Below are positions 52,406 to 60,793 of a stretch of DNA of 64,000 nt, piece by piece. The notes under the pieces are model-generated. The model worked only from the letters and a program-made list of their open reading frames with translations. It was not told the origin of the DNA and searched no databases. The stretch's first letter is position 1; each line of letters begins with the position of its first letter. The translations under genes and the position numbers were made by a program. This DNA is from Nitrosopumilus zosterae (GTDB lineage Archaea; Thermoproteota; Nitrososphaeria; Nitrososphaerales; Nitrosopumilaceae): assembly GCF_025998175.1 (NCBI RefSeq), contig NZ_AP026695.1, positions 1,118,760 through 1,182,759 of the forward strand, read 5' to 3'.

Positions 52406-53764
52406 ATGTCTGCCTTAGAAGAGGCATTAAATCATTCAAAGAATGTTGGAGTTGACGAATGTGAAATAGTTGTTTTGAAAAAAAAGATCACAACTGTGCG
52501 AATTACTGATTCAGAGATTGCCGAAACCAAACAAAGCTTTGAGGAAAGTTATGGCATTAGATTAATCCACAATAAGAGAATTGCTTCAATTCAAATTACA
52601 AATCAGCAAAAAATTAAAGATGTTATTAATGATTCGTTAAAGACTCTACACAGTGTAAAGCCACGAGAATTTTGGCGTGGACTACCATCCAAAATAAAGT
52701 CACAAAAACTAGACGGAACATATGACGAAAACCTAGCAAATATTTCAGGATCTCAAGCTATGGATATAGCAGAATCTATGATTAATGCAACTAATAGCTA
52801 CAAAATAAACACAATTACAGGCTCACTGAATATCGTTTCAGATGATTTTGAGCTTGAAAATTCAAATGGGTTAAAACTCAGAGAAAAGTCTACATATATC
52901 TCAGGAATAATTAATGCAGAATCAGAATCAGGTACATTACCAGTATCAGGAATTGGACATGATAGTTGTAGGACATTATCAAATTTTTCAACAGAACAAA
53001 TAGGAGATGATGCAAAAAATATGTGCCTAGAATCAATAAATCCACAAAAAATTGATTCAGATACATATTCCATAATTTTTGAGCCATATTCTGTTGGGGA
53101 ATTGTTATCATTTGTGATTGCATCAAACTTTAATTTTAAAACATTCGCAGAAAAGAAAAGTTGTTTCTCAAATGATTTTGAAAAAGAAATTGCAGTAAAA
53201 CAATTTAGTTTAATTGATGATCCACATATTTCAGAAGGCATAGGAACAAAATCGGTTGACGATGAAGGGGTTAAAACCCAAAAACAAAGTTTGATAGCAA
53301 ATGGAATTTTCAAAAATACGTTTTCAAATCTTTACGATAGTTACAAAGAAGGAAAACAATCTTCAGGAAATGCATTACGTTTAGGATCTCCAATGGGTAG
53401 AAGCTCAGAACCAATTCCAATTTCAGCACCACATAATCTAAAAATTAATCCAGGAAAGAGCACACAAGAAAACATGATAAAAGACACAAAACACGGATTA
53501 TTAATTGGAAGGCTATGGTACACATATGCAGTAAATCCAATCAAAGGAGATTTTTCATGTACTGCAAGAAGCGGAATAAAAATTATTGAGAATGGTGAAA
53601 TCAAAGGTCCTGGAAAATCAGTCAGAATAATTCACAATCTTGTAAATATGTTAAAAAATATTTCAGAAATTGGAAATAATCAAAAAAACATAATTCAGTG
53701 GGCATCACTTCCATCAATTGCACCATCAATAAAAGCAGAAAAAATTTCGGTAAAATCAATCTAA
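52406..53764 (+). CDS. pmbA: TldD/PmbA family metalloprotease-like protein
   Basis: 452 residues. The PmbA/TldE-type fold is suggested by VTTVRITDSEIAETKQSFEESYGIRLI at the start. Later come GTLPVSGIGHDSCRTLS and IIFEPYSVGELLSFVIASNFNFKTFAEKKS. The C-terminal part shows KQSSGNALRLG and TYAVNPIKGDFSCTARSGIKIIENGEIKGPGK. No HExxxH zinc motif is seen, which fits PmbA/TldE rather than TldD. The partner TldD is not in the window. It abuts cofH and is probably in the same operon, although no F420 role is known for the family. Confidence 0.85.
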   Translation: MSALEEALNHSKNVGVDECEIVVLKKKITTVRITDSEIAETKQSFEESYGIRLIHNKRIASIQITNQQKIKDVINDSLKTLHSVKPREFWRGLPSKIKSQKLDGTYDENLANISGSQAMDIAESMINATNSYKINTITGSLNIVSDDFELENSNGLKLREKSTYISGIINAESESGTLPVSGIGHDSCRTLSNFSTEQIGDDAKNMCLESINPQKIDSDTYSIIFEPYSVGELLSFVIASNFNFKTFAEKKSCFSNDFEKEIAVKQFSLIDDPHISEGIGTKSVDDEGVKTQKQSLIANGIFKNTFSNLYDSYKEGKQSSGNALRLGSPMGRSSEPIPISAPHNLKINPGKSTQENMIKDTKHGLLIGRLWYTYAVNPIKGDFSCTARSGIKIIENGEIKGPGKSVRIIHNLVNMLKNISEIGNNQKNIIQWASLPSIAPSIKAEKISVKSI

Positions 53765-53776
53765 TTTAGGCCTAAA

Positions 53777-54712
53777 TTAATTGAAAAATGTAAAAATCAA
53801 ATATACCACATAGCCTAGTGCAAGGCAAGCACCCATAACACGATTAATAATTCCAGTTTTAAGTGCAATTAACAATGAAATACTAAAGATGATCATGATG
53901 GCATAATCAATGAAGACATCGGGTGCGACCATTACACCTCCAAGCGCCGCACCAACACCCATGATCATTAAGATGTTGTAGATATTACTTCCAATAATAT
54001 TTCCAACACCAATATCGCCATGTCCTTTTCTAATTGCAATAATGGATGTAATTAATTCCGGAAGAGACGTTCCAATTGCAATCACAGTTAGTCCTATGAT
54101 TTTTTCAGATAATCCAAACTCTTGGGCTAAAATTACGGCATTATCAACAGTAAGAATTGCGCCAAAATACAAAATAACAACACCTATCCCAATTAATCCA
54201 AAAGATTTCAGATATACATTATTTTTACTTTCTTCAACATTTTCCTTGCTTTCTTCTCGGTGTTTCATTGCATCTTTGAATGTATAATATCCATAAACAC
54301 CCAATCCTACAAGTAATAAAATTCCATCATATATAGAAAGTTCACCATCAATTGAAATCAAAATCAAAAGAAAAGAAACACCTAGCATTATTGGAATTTC
54401 TTTACGTAAAACAGATTTACTTACGGCAAGTGGAACAAGAATTGCTGCAATTCCTATAACCATTCCAACATTTGCAATGTTACTTCCAACAATATTTCCC
54501 AAAATTATAGCACTGTGTTCTCCAGCTGCTGCAACACTTGCTGCAAGCTCCGGCGTAGAGGTACCATATGCTACAATAGTCATTCCAATTACAAGATTAC
54601 TTATTCTAAATTTTCGGGCGATTGTAACACCGCCACTAACTAACCAATTACCACCAAAACACAGCATAGCTAATCCGACTATAGTCAGCACTGCATTGAT
54701 TACTATTTCCAC
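53777..54712 (-). CDS. Calcium/sodium:cation antiporter (CaCA superfamily)
   Basis: 311 residues with about ten hydrophobic helices in two inverted halves. Each half has the alpha-repeat signature: GTSTPELAASV...GNIVGSNIANVGMVIG and GTSLPELITSI...GNIIGSNIYNILMIMG. A charged loop (FKDAMKHREESKENVEESKNN) joins the halves. Members exchange Ca2+ or other divalent ions for Na+ or H+. It faces pmbA tail to tail with a 12-base gap. Confidence 0.93.
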   Translation of the reverse strand: MEIVINAVLTIVGLAMLCFGGNWLVSGGVTIARKFRISNLVIGMTIVAYGTSTPELAASVAAAGEHSAIILGNIVGSNIANVGMVIGIAAILVPLAVSKSVLRKEIPIMLGVSFLLILISIDGELSIYDGILLLVGLGVYGYYTFKDAMKHREESKENVEESKNNVYLKSFGLIGIGVVILYFGAILTVDNAVILAQEFGLSEKIIGLTVIAIGTSLPELITSIIAIRKGHGDIGVGNIIGSNIYNILMIMGVGAALGGVMVAPDVFIDYAIMIIFSISLLIALKTGIINRVMGACLALGYVVYLIFTFFN

Positions 54713-54840
54713 AACGAAGTTTCCAGATAGAGGGGTTTAAAGTGAATGATTTACTATAATTTCACAATTCAAACAATTCAAGCTAATTTTGCCAAGTCAT
54801 TACAGGCACATAATAATCTAAAAGTTCTCTAAATCAGATA

Positions 54841-55215
54841 CTAGACAGAATATTTCTCGGAACCAAGTGCTGAATGAATATAATCAATTATCTTCAGATA
54901 ATCTGCCCTTGGTTCTGTACTAACCATAAATAATTCATTAGAGTTAATTGGAACACTGATCATTGTGACTTTTTCATATTCAGTAATTGAAGATGTTTCA
55001 TGACCAATCTTGTATGCCAGATTCGTATATAGTTCTCTTTTTTGTAATGCATAATGAATTGACATTTTAACTTCATCATCACTTAACATTCCATCAATAC
55101 TTTCTTTGTGGCCTCCAGCAACAAGCTCACCTTTACTATTTGCAATACCTGCAAACCTAATTTGTGAATCTAAAGCAAGTACTTTTTTCGATAATTCATC
55201 GTAATTAATTGCCAA
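54841..55215 (-). CDS. Small Roadblock/LC7-like protein downstream of amt
   Basis: 124 residues with an alpha-beta layout: LSKKVLALDSQIRFAGIANSKGELVAGGHK at the start, a central helix (SDDEVKMSIHYALQKRELYTNL), and late strands (VTMISVPINSNELFMVST). This resembles the profilin-like Roadblock/LC7 or GAF-like fold. It starts 18 bases after the end of the amt gene on the same strand, so it is almost certainly co-transcribed with the ammonium transporter. I cannot name a function; a signalling role is inferred from context only. Confidence 0.7.
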   Translation of the reverse strand: MAINYDELSKKVLALDSQIRFAGIANSKGELVAGGHKESIDGMLSDDEVKMSIHYALQKRELYTNLAYKIGHETSSITEYEKVTMISVPINSNELFMVSTEPRADYLKIIDYIHSALGSEKYSV

Positions 55216-55233
55216 AACATTACACCAAAAAAT

Positions 55234-56541
55234 CTACTTTTTTCGGAATATTTCATCCTTTTCCTGTAATTCTTCAGTAAAGGTATCCATATCCAGCATG
55301 AATTCCTCCTCATCAGAATAGGCAGATTCTGCGTGTTCACTAATATCAAGTCCTACGTCTTCGACTTCAGGCGAAACCCTAATTCCAATCAGATGCTTCA
55401 TCACTTGCAGAATTATCCAAGTTCCACCAAAGCCCATTGCGGCTGCAACGCCAACACCTACTGCTTGAATCCACAATTGATCAGGATTGCCAAATAACAA
55501 TCCATCAACACCGCCAGGATTAATTACAGTACTGGCAAAGATTCCGATAGAAAGCGCACCTACAATTCCGGCAACACCGTGAACAGAACTTACATCAAGT
55601 GCATCATCAATCTTTAGTTTTTCTTTGAATAGTACAACTCCTGAATAGGAAATTACACCAATTGCAATACCAATAACAAAGGCATGTTCTGCACTTACAA
55701 AGCCAGATGCAGGAGTAATTCCAGCAAGACCTGCAATTGCACCGTTAATTGTTGCAACAACAGAAGGTTTCCCTGTTCTTACCCAAGAAAGCCCAGCCCA
55801 AATCAAAGCAGAAACTGAAGAAGCCATGTGAGTAACAATTACAGTATTTCCTGCAACTCCGCCAGAAGCTGACAATGCACTTCCTGCATTAAAGCCAAAC
55901 CATCCAAGCCATAACAACGAAGAACCAAGAACTGCAAGTGGAATACTATGAGGAATCATTATAGCAGGACCATAATGTCTTCTTTTTCCAAGCACAATTG
56001 CTGCAGCAAGGGCTGCCATTCCAACACTTGTGTGAATTACTATACCACCTGCAAAATCAACTACACCTAATTGGGATAGCCAACCTCCTCCCCAAACCCA
56101 GTGAACCAGAGGATAGTAAATCAGCATAGACCATGCAGCGATAAATATGATAAATGAGCTGAACTTCATTCTTTCAGCAATTGTTCCTGTAAGTAATAAC
56201 GGAGTAATTGCCGCAAACATCAATTGGAACTTTACAAACAAGACACCTGGAATGGTTGGAGCATACTGTTCTAATGGACCATCAGATGGAACACCTTTGA
56301 GAAATACCCAATCCATATTTCCAACTAGTCCCATTGTAGAGTCACCAAAAGATAAACTAAATCCAAATACGAACCACATGACACTCAATAATGCCAAACC
56401 AAAAAAGATCTGCATGAAAATTGATGCTGCGTTCTTTTTTCTTAAAAGTCCAGATTCAAAAAGACCCAATGCAGGGATCATCAAAAGTACAAGACTTCCA
56501 GCTACTAGCATCCACGCTGTATCCCCAGAATCAAGTACCAT
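55234..56541 (-). CDS. amt: Ammonium transporter
   Basis: 435 residues with eleven membrane helices and the Amt/MEP/Rh signature features: AWMLVAGSLVLLMIPALGLFESGLLRKKN, FGLALLSVMWFVFGFSLSFGD, and DFAGGIVIHTSVGMAALAA (first pore His). Later SSVHGVAGIVGALSIGIFA gives the second His. The 50-residue acidic cytoplasmic tail (SAYSDEEEFMLDMDTFTEE) is longer than usual and could be a contact site for P-II protein. It supplies ammonia for oxidation and assimilation. It is divergent from the P-II gene. Confidence 0.96.
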   Translation of the reverse strand: MVLDSGDTAWMLVAGSLVLLMIPALGLFESGLLRKKNAASIFMQIFFGLALLSVMWFVFGFSLSFGDSTMGLVGNMDWVFLKGVPSDGPLEQYAPTIPGVLFVKFQLMFAAITPLLLTGTIAERMKFSSFIIFIAAWSMLIYYPLVHWVWGGGWLSQLGVVDFAGGIVIHTSVGMAALAAAIVLGKRRHYGPAIMIPHSIPLAVLGSSLLWLGWFGFNAGSALSASGGVAGNTVIVTHMASSVSALIWAGLSWVRTGKPSVVATINGAIAGLAGITPASGFVSAEHAFVIGIAIGVISYSGVVLFKEKLKIDDALDVSSVHGVAGIVGALSIGIFASTVINPGGVDGLLFGNPDQLWIQAVGVGVAAAMGFGGTWIILQVMKHLIGIRVSPEVEDVGLDISEHAESAYSDEEEFMLDMDTFTEELQEKDEIFRKK

Positions 56542-56658
56542 TAGTGAAAAAAATTAATTCAAAACTAATAACAATGTCTGAGATTGATTATCATATGTAT
56601 ATCATTTGACCATCAAAATCAGAAATTATATTTGTGTAATAGACAATAGAATAACCAA

Positions 56659-56988
56659 ATGCTCAAAATCGAAGTCATACTTGGCGAAAATGACGTAATG
56701 GCAATAAGCGAAGGATTAAAGAAAATAGGAATTGGAGGCCTCACAGTATCCAAAGTTAGAGGAAGAGGAAAGAGGCCAGGACCTGAAATTCACGCATCAA
56801 AAGGCAGCGAGATCTTTACGCCTCAGTTCAATGACAAATATAGAATTGAAGCAATTATTGCAGATGCTAGGGAAGACGAAATTATAGGAATTATCAAAGA
56901 GAATGGAAGAGTTGGAAAAATATTTGTATCTCAGATCTTACGTGCAGTAGACATTGCCACAGGTGATGAAGGAGAATCGACAATTTAG
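56659..56988 (+). CDS. glnK: P-II family nitrogen regulatory protein
   Basis: 109 residues. The P-II trimer fold is clear: EVILGENDVMAISEGLKKIGIGGLTVSKVRGRGKRPGP (strand, helix, T-loop base) and GRVGKIFVSQILRAVDIATGDEGES (B-loop and C-loop). The T-loop (HASKGSEIFTPQFNDK) lacks the tyrosine that is uridylylated in enterobacteria, so control by ligand binding (ATP/ADP/2-oxoglutarate) is expected. It is divergent from amt. A TATA-like AATTATATTTG lies about 30-40 bases before the ATG. Confidence 0.95.
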   Translation: MLKIEVILGENDVMAISEGLKKIGIGGLTVSKVRGRGKRPGPEIHASKGSEIFTPQFNDKYRIEAIIADAREDEIIGIIKENGRVGKIFVSQILRAVDIATGDEGESTI

Positions 56989-56995
56989 AATCACC

Positions 56996-57124
56996 ATGAA
57001 TTTGCGCAAAAGTAAATTATTTCACAGAGAAAAGATGCAGCCATTCCAGCGTAAAGATTACCTTAAAGTTGCAGTTATGTGTGGAATTATCGTCGCACCA
57101 TTGCTTGTTGGTTTATTTTTATGA
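56996..57124 (+). CDS. 42-residue single-pass membrane protein downstream of glnK
   Basis: Begins with a basic head (MNLRKSKLFHREKMQPFQRK) and ends in one hydrophobic helix (VAVMCGIIVAPLLVGLFL). Its ATG is seven bases after the glnK stop codon, and its TGA stop overlaps the ATG of the next tiny gene (ATGA at 57121-57124). The coupling of two membrane microproteins behind a P-II gene argues that both are real. Function unknown; a role in the Amt/P-II complex is a guess from location. Confidence 0.6.
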   Translation: MNLRKSKLFHREKMQPFQRKDYLKVAVMCGIIVAPLLVGLFL

Positions 57125-57213
57125 AACTCTCAAAAATATCCATTGCAAAATTAATTCTTGCAGGGGTGGGTATGACGTTGGTAGGATTAGCTCTATTTGG
57201 ACCTTATATCTAA
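57121..57213 (+). CDS. 30-residue membrane protein, coupled to the preceding gene
   Basis: The frame from ATG 57121 to TAA 57213 (MKLSKISIAKLILAGVGM, then TLVGLALFGPYI) is one transmembrane helix with a basic start and a Pro-Tyr-Ile end. It shares ATGA with the upstream microprotein gene. Its last four bases overlap the end of the convergent P-II-like gene. Confidence 0.55.
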   Translation: MKLSKISIAKLILAGVGMTLVGLALFGPYI

Positions 57214-57791
57214 AAATCACCAAAAGTATTTTCATAAATAACCGTAGGATTCTTTAATTGTTTTTCCATAATAGGAAGTGATTTTACAATGCAGTAATTT
57301 ACGAAATCACTAAATGATTTTATTCGATAATCATCTCTGAGTTTTTCTTTGTTTACTTCATACACTATTTGCAATTTATGTAAAGTGAATTTCTGTAATG
57401 GAACAAATCTACTACGTTTAGGTATTGGTGCAGATTTTGTTTTTTCTTCTGCAAAAATTTCTAAATCTTGTTTTGCGTCAAGTGTTTCCATGTCCACGAC
57501 TTCTTCCATTTCAGAGACAAAGATTTTCCCACCATGATCTGATGTAAGACCAGAATTTTTTGAAATCATTTCTACAACTTTTCTTGCCTCCTTGTCTGGC
57601 ACTACAATCTCAATTTTTGCCAAAGGTATTGATTTTATTCCAGTAGAACCAATGCGAGAACCTTTTGCTTCATCATAAATATCACTGTCATCTAAATTTC
57701 GTTTGTCAATTACAAATGTTCCAAGAACATTCAGATTTGTCTTAATAGTAGTGAAAGTTTTTCGCTTGATTATAGCTTCTATCTTTTTCAC
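57210..57791 (-). CDS. P-II-like paralogue with an extra C-terminal domain
   Basis: 193 residues. Residues 1-~100 follow the P-II pattern (KKIEAIIKRKTFTTIKTNL; LAKIEIVVPDKEARKVVEMI; GGKIFVSEMEEVVDMETLD) but the T-loop is replaced by a different acidic loop (NLDDSDIYDEAKGSRIGS). Residues ~118-193 are an additional basic domain (KRSRFVPLQKFTLHKLQIVYEVNKEKLRDDY, then IKSFSDFVNYCIVKSLPIM). Its strand-helix-helix spacing resembles a ribbon-helix-helix DNA-binding unit. That would make it a P-II-type sensor fused to a regulator; this domain call is inference. Confidence 0.7.
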   Translation of the reverse strand: MKKIEAIIKRKTFTTIKTNLNVLGTFVIDKRNLDDSDIYDEAKGSRIGSTGIKSIPLAKIEIVVPDKEARKVVEMISKNSGLTSDHGGKIFVSEMEEVVDMETLDAKQDLEIFAEEKTKSAPIPKRSRFVPLQKFTLHKLQIVYEVNKEKLRDDYRIKSFSDFVNYCIVKSLPIMEKQLKNPTVIYENTFGDF

Positions 57792-57950
57792 AAATAATTT
57801 TCAAAAAAGGGGCTATTTATGAGAAATGGTCTTTATCAACATCAAAAAATGGATCGTGATAAATTAAAGAAGGAAACAGGCACGAATAAGGTGTAAAAAA
57901 ACCAGCTAGAAAGACAAGCAAAGCTCAAGTTAAAGACTAATAAGGTAATG

Positions 57951-57967
57951 TACCGTACAATACGGTA
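57951..57967. promoter_or_regulatory. Perfect inverted repeat on the start codon of the winged-helix gene
   Basis: TACCGTA-CAA-TACGGTA: seven-base arms around a three-base spacer. The last base is the A of the ATG (57967). If the mRNA is leaderless, this palindrome covers the transcription start, an ideal place for a repressor. The obvious candidate to bind it is the winged-helix protein it precedes (autorepression, inference). Confidence 0.65.
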
Positions 57968-58314
57968 TGATGCGAGCAAGACTAACATATGTACCACTAG
58001 AAGTGGCAGACCAATTCGGGGATTTTATCATACAAAGAGACGAACAAGTTCTCGATGCAGTAAAAGCAAGAACACGAGATTTCAGTACACTGTCTTTGAT
58101 AAAGTTGCTATATCAATTAAGAGGAAACCCTATGACATTTTCTGATTTGTATTCAAAGTCAAAAATCAGAATGAAAAAGTCATTTCTGAACTACCTACAT
58201 CTGTGTGTAGATTACAACTTTATTAAAAAAGAAGCAGTTGGTTCAAACATGATCTATACAATTACAGACAAGGGGCGAACCATGTTGAATCTGTTTATGC
58301 AGAAAAGCAATTAA
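57967..58314 (+). CDS. Winged-helix transcriptional regulator
   Basis: 115 residues (ATG 57967; a second ATG follows immediately at 57970). The winged-helix part is TLSLIKLLYQLRGNPMTFSDLYSKSKIRMKKSFLNYLHLCVDYNFIKKEAVGSN with the wing at MIYTITDKGRTML. It is one of the small single-domain regulators common in archaea. It lies between the P-II-like gene and glnA and may control nitrogen genes, but the effector is not visible. The operator-like palindrome on its start suggests self-control. Confidence 0.8.
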   Translation: MMRARLTYVPLEVADQFGDFIIQRDEQVLDAVKARTRDFSTLSLIKLLYQLRGNPMTFSDLYSKSKIRMKKSFLNYLHLCVDYNFIKKEAVGSNMIYTITDKGRTMLNLFMQKSN

Positions 58315-58337
58315 ATTTAATTTTTGGATGAATTTAA

Positions 58338-59783
58338 TCAAGCATCTGCATACATTGAAACTTCCCAAGCTGTAGGAGTTTGGGCAAACGCAGTGTATTC
58401 TTTGTATTTTATCTCAGAATATGCATCAAGAAAATCTTTTGTAAAAACATCTTCTAAGAAATTCGAATCACTGTTTAGAGAATCAAGTGCATCCTTCAAT
58501 GAAACAGGCAAAGTTCCAATTTTGTATTCTCGTTTCTTTTCGGCAGAAAGTTTGTATACATTTTCTTCAATAGGATTTCCAGGATCAATTTTATTTTTTA
58601 TTCCATCCAATCCAGCTAGTAGTAATGCGGCTTCTAACAGATAAATATTTGCAGTTGGATCAGGTACACGATATTCTAGTCTCTTGCTTTTTTCTTGATT
58701 TCTATTATACATTGGAACTCTAATTGCAGCAGATCTATTTCCTAACCCCCAGCAAACATTTACAGGTGCTTCAAAACCGGGAACAAGACGTTTGTAAGAA
58801 TTTGTGGTAGGATTTGAAATTGCACACAAAGCTGAAGCATGGTTTAAAATCCCACCAATATAGTATCTTCCAGTTTGACTCATTTGTGCCTCTTCATCAT
58901 CTTTATCATACATCACATTCGTTTTTCCATTCCACAGACTTTGATGAGTATGCATTGCTGAAGCATTATCACCAAAAATTGGCTTTGGCATAAAAGTTGC
59001 AACTTTATTTTTTCTTTTAGCTTTAACTTTCACCAAATTTTTAACTGCAATTACATTATCTGCCATTGCAATCATCTCATCATATACTAAATTGATTTCA
59101 CATTGACCCGAAGTCGCAACTTCGTGATGTTCTGCTTCTATTTTTATTCCAAAGTAATTATACAGATCATCACAGATATCTTTTCGAAATCCCTCAAGTG
59201 TGTCCTTAGGTTGTGATGGATAGTATCCTTCTTTGAGATCTATGGCCGTACTGACATTGCCTTTAGCCCAAGGAGATTCTTTTGATTCAATAGAATATCC
59301 TGAACCACCATACGAATGCGTCGCAGCATAGGGGGAAGGATAAACATTGATAGTATCAAATACAAAAAACTCTATTTCAGGACCCCAATTGGTATGAGTT
59401 AAACCAAAATCAGACAGTTTTTCAGATGCTTTATTGGCAATTCCTCTAGAATCACGATTATATCTAGACTCTTTGTTCGAATTGCCATCATACAAATCAC
59501 AGAATATTCGTGCATTTTTCCGATTACCAGGATCATAATCATTTGGGAGAATTTTAAATGACGATGGATCAGGTAATAAAATCATATCAGAATGATTTAC
59601 AGATTTGAATCCAACAATTGAACTTGCATCGAGTTTTTCAAGACCATTTACAAAACTATCTTTATCAATTGCATAGCTTGGCATTCCCACATTATGAAGT
59701 TCACCAAAAATATCTACAAACCAAAAATCAATAAATGAAATTTTTTCATCTTGTATAGTTTGTAGAACTTGATCGGCATTCAA
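58338..59783 (-). CDS. glnA: Glutamine synthetase, type I
   Basis: Makes glutamine from glutamate, ammonia and ATP, the entry of assimilated ammonia into metabolism. 481 residues. The beta-grasp N-terminus (DFWFVDIFGELHNVGMPSYAI) is followed by the catalytic domain with EIEFFVFD, the metal ligand segment GQCEINLVYDEM, and FGDNASAMHTHQSLWNGKTN. The ATP/glutamate segment is APVNVCWGLGNRSAAIRVP. The sequence runs to EYTAFAQTPTAWEVSMYADA. It is the longer (~480-residue) class of type I. It is convergent with the winged-helix gene. Confidence 0.96.
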   Translation of the reverse strand: MNADQVLQTIQDEKISFIDFWFVDIFGELHNVGMPSYAIDKDSFVNGLEKLDASSIVGFKSVNHSDMILLPDPSSFKILPNDYDPGNRKNARIFCDLYDGNSNKESRYNRDSRGIANKASEKLSDFGLTHTNWGPEIEFFVFDTINVYPSPYAATHSYGGSGYSIESKESPWAKGNVSTAIDLKEGYYPSQPKDTLEGFRKDICDDLYNYFGIKIEAEHHEVATSGQCEINLVYDEMIAMADNVIAVKNLVKVKAKRKNKVATFMPKPIFGDNASAMHTHQSLWNGKTNVMYDKDDEEAQMSQTGRYYIGGILNHASALCAISNPTTNSYKRLVPGFEAPVNVCWGLGNRSAAIRVPMYNRNQEKSKRLEYRVPDPTANIYLLEAALLLAGLDGIKNKIDPGNPIEENVYKLSAEKKREYKIGTLPVSLKDALDSLNSDSNFLEDVFTKDFLDAYSEIKYKEYTAFAQTPTAWEVSMYADA

Positions 59784-59994
59784 TGTTTAAGGTTAATTTA
59801 TCAAATTACTAATATTGTTTAGTAAGATAGATTTGTCAAGATAGTCAGGTTAATTCTCAATCAAATAATTTTCAAACAATATATAGACACATAATAAGTA
59901 AAAACAAAAAACAATTGGATTTAAAAAAATTTAGTGTTTAACAACTTTTTTTGTTAATAATATATTTCAAATAAGAAAATCACAAAATCATAGT

Positions 59995-60186
59995 GTGACT
60001 CAATCAGAATATGATCAAAAAGATCTAAATAATTACGAGAAATTACAAAATGAATATAAAAAATTGCTTACCGAATATGATGAACTAAAATCAGATAACC
60101 CCCAAAATACAGAATTGGATGAGAAGGTAAAAGAACTTACTGAAAAACATAAAGAAATTCAAGATTTGTCATCCAAATTATTTTAA
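59995..60186 (+). CDS. Small coiled-coil protein
   Basis: 63 residues from a GTG start. Almost the entire sequence is a heptad-like charged helix (LNNYEKLQNEYKKLLTEYDELKSDN, then ELDEKVKELTEKHKEIQDLSSKL). A TATA-like ATAATATATTTC lies about 30 bases upstream, so the mRNA is probably leaderless. It is likely to be a dimerising or chaperone-like microprotein of prefoldin size or smaller. Function unknown. Confidence 0.6.
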   Translation: MTQSEYDQKDLNNYEKLQNEYKKLLTEYDELKSDNPQNTELDEKVKELTEKHKEIQDLSSKLF

Positions 60187-60361
60187 GAATTGAACAGTAG
60201 TTACTATTAGTGCAAGTAGCAAATAACACATTCTTGGGTGTCAGACATATTCGTATTAAATTACAGTTAACAGGACTAATATTAATTCAGAAGGATATAC
60301 TTATACCATTTAATTCATAATAGTCATTTTTGAATTTTAATGATTACAGATAGACACAAAA

Positions 60362-60664
60362 TCATAATTTTTCGCATGTGCCACCGGCTTTTTTCCAGCT
60401 TTTTCCGCCTTCATTTCGACATTGTGTTTTAGTAACTTTTCTTAAGATTACTCCTTTGCAGTTTTCTTCAGCATAACATGTTCCACGAGGAATTTTAGAA
60501 TTGGTTTTTTTATGAATAACCGATTTTTTGTTAGAAACTTTTGTTTTGACTCTGCCTATTGAGAGAGTAGGTAATTTTTTAACAATTTTCTTACGTTTTG
60601 AAATTAAAGGTTTCTTTATTTTTGGAGTCTTGGGTTTTTTAATTACAGGTTTACGTATTGACAC
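60362..60664 (-). CDS. Lys/Pro-rich protein with a C-terminal four-cysteine domain
   Basis: 100 residues. The first ~55 residues are extremely basic and proline-rich (VIKKPKTPKIKKPLISKRKK, then IVKKLPTLSIGRVKTK), resembling a histone-type nucleic-acid-binding tail. The last ~40 carry four cysteines (GTCYAEENCKGVILRKVTKTQCRNEGG...GGTCEKL) and could bind metal or form disulfides. The combination suggests a nucleic-acid-binding protein with a small folded cap. I do not recognise the family. Confidence 0.6.
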   Translation of the reverse strand: MSIRKPVIKKPKTPKIKKPLISKRKKIVKKLPTLSIGRVKTKVSNKKSVIHKKTNSKIPRGTCYAEENCKGVILRKVTKTQCRNEGGKSWKKAGGTCEKL

Positions 60665-60793
60665 TGAATCATTATGATCCCATAAGATATTAAATTTTAG
60701 AGAAAATTTTTGATCTTATAAAAACTGTCAAACAGATTCTATAAGAAACAAATATTGACAAAAGTAATTAGACAGAACAAATCGACGTAAACA

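Noticed and set aside
57948-58145. 65-codon frame overlapping the winged-helix gene
   Set aside because: Alternative frame of a gene with a clear winged-helix domain.
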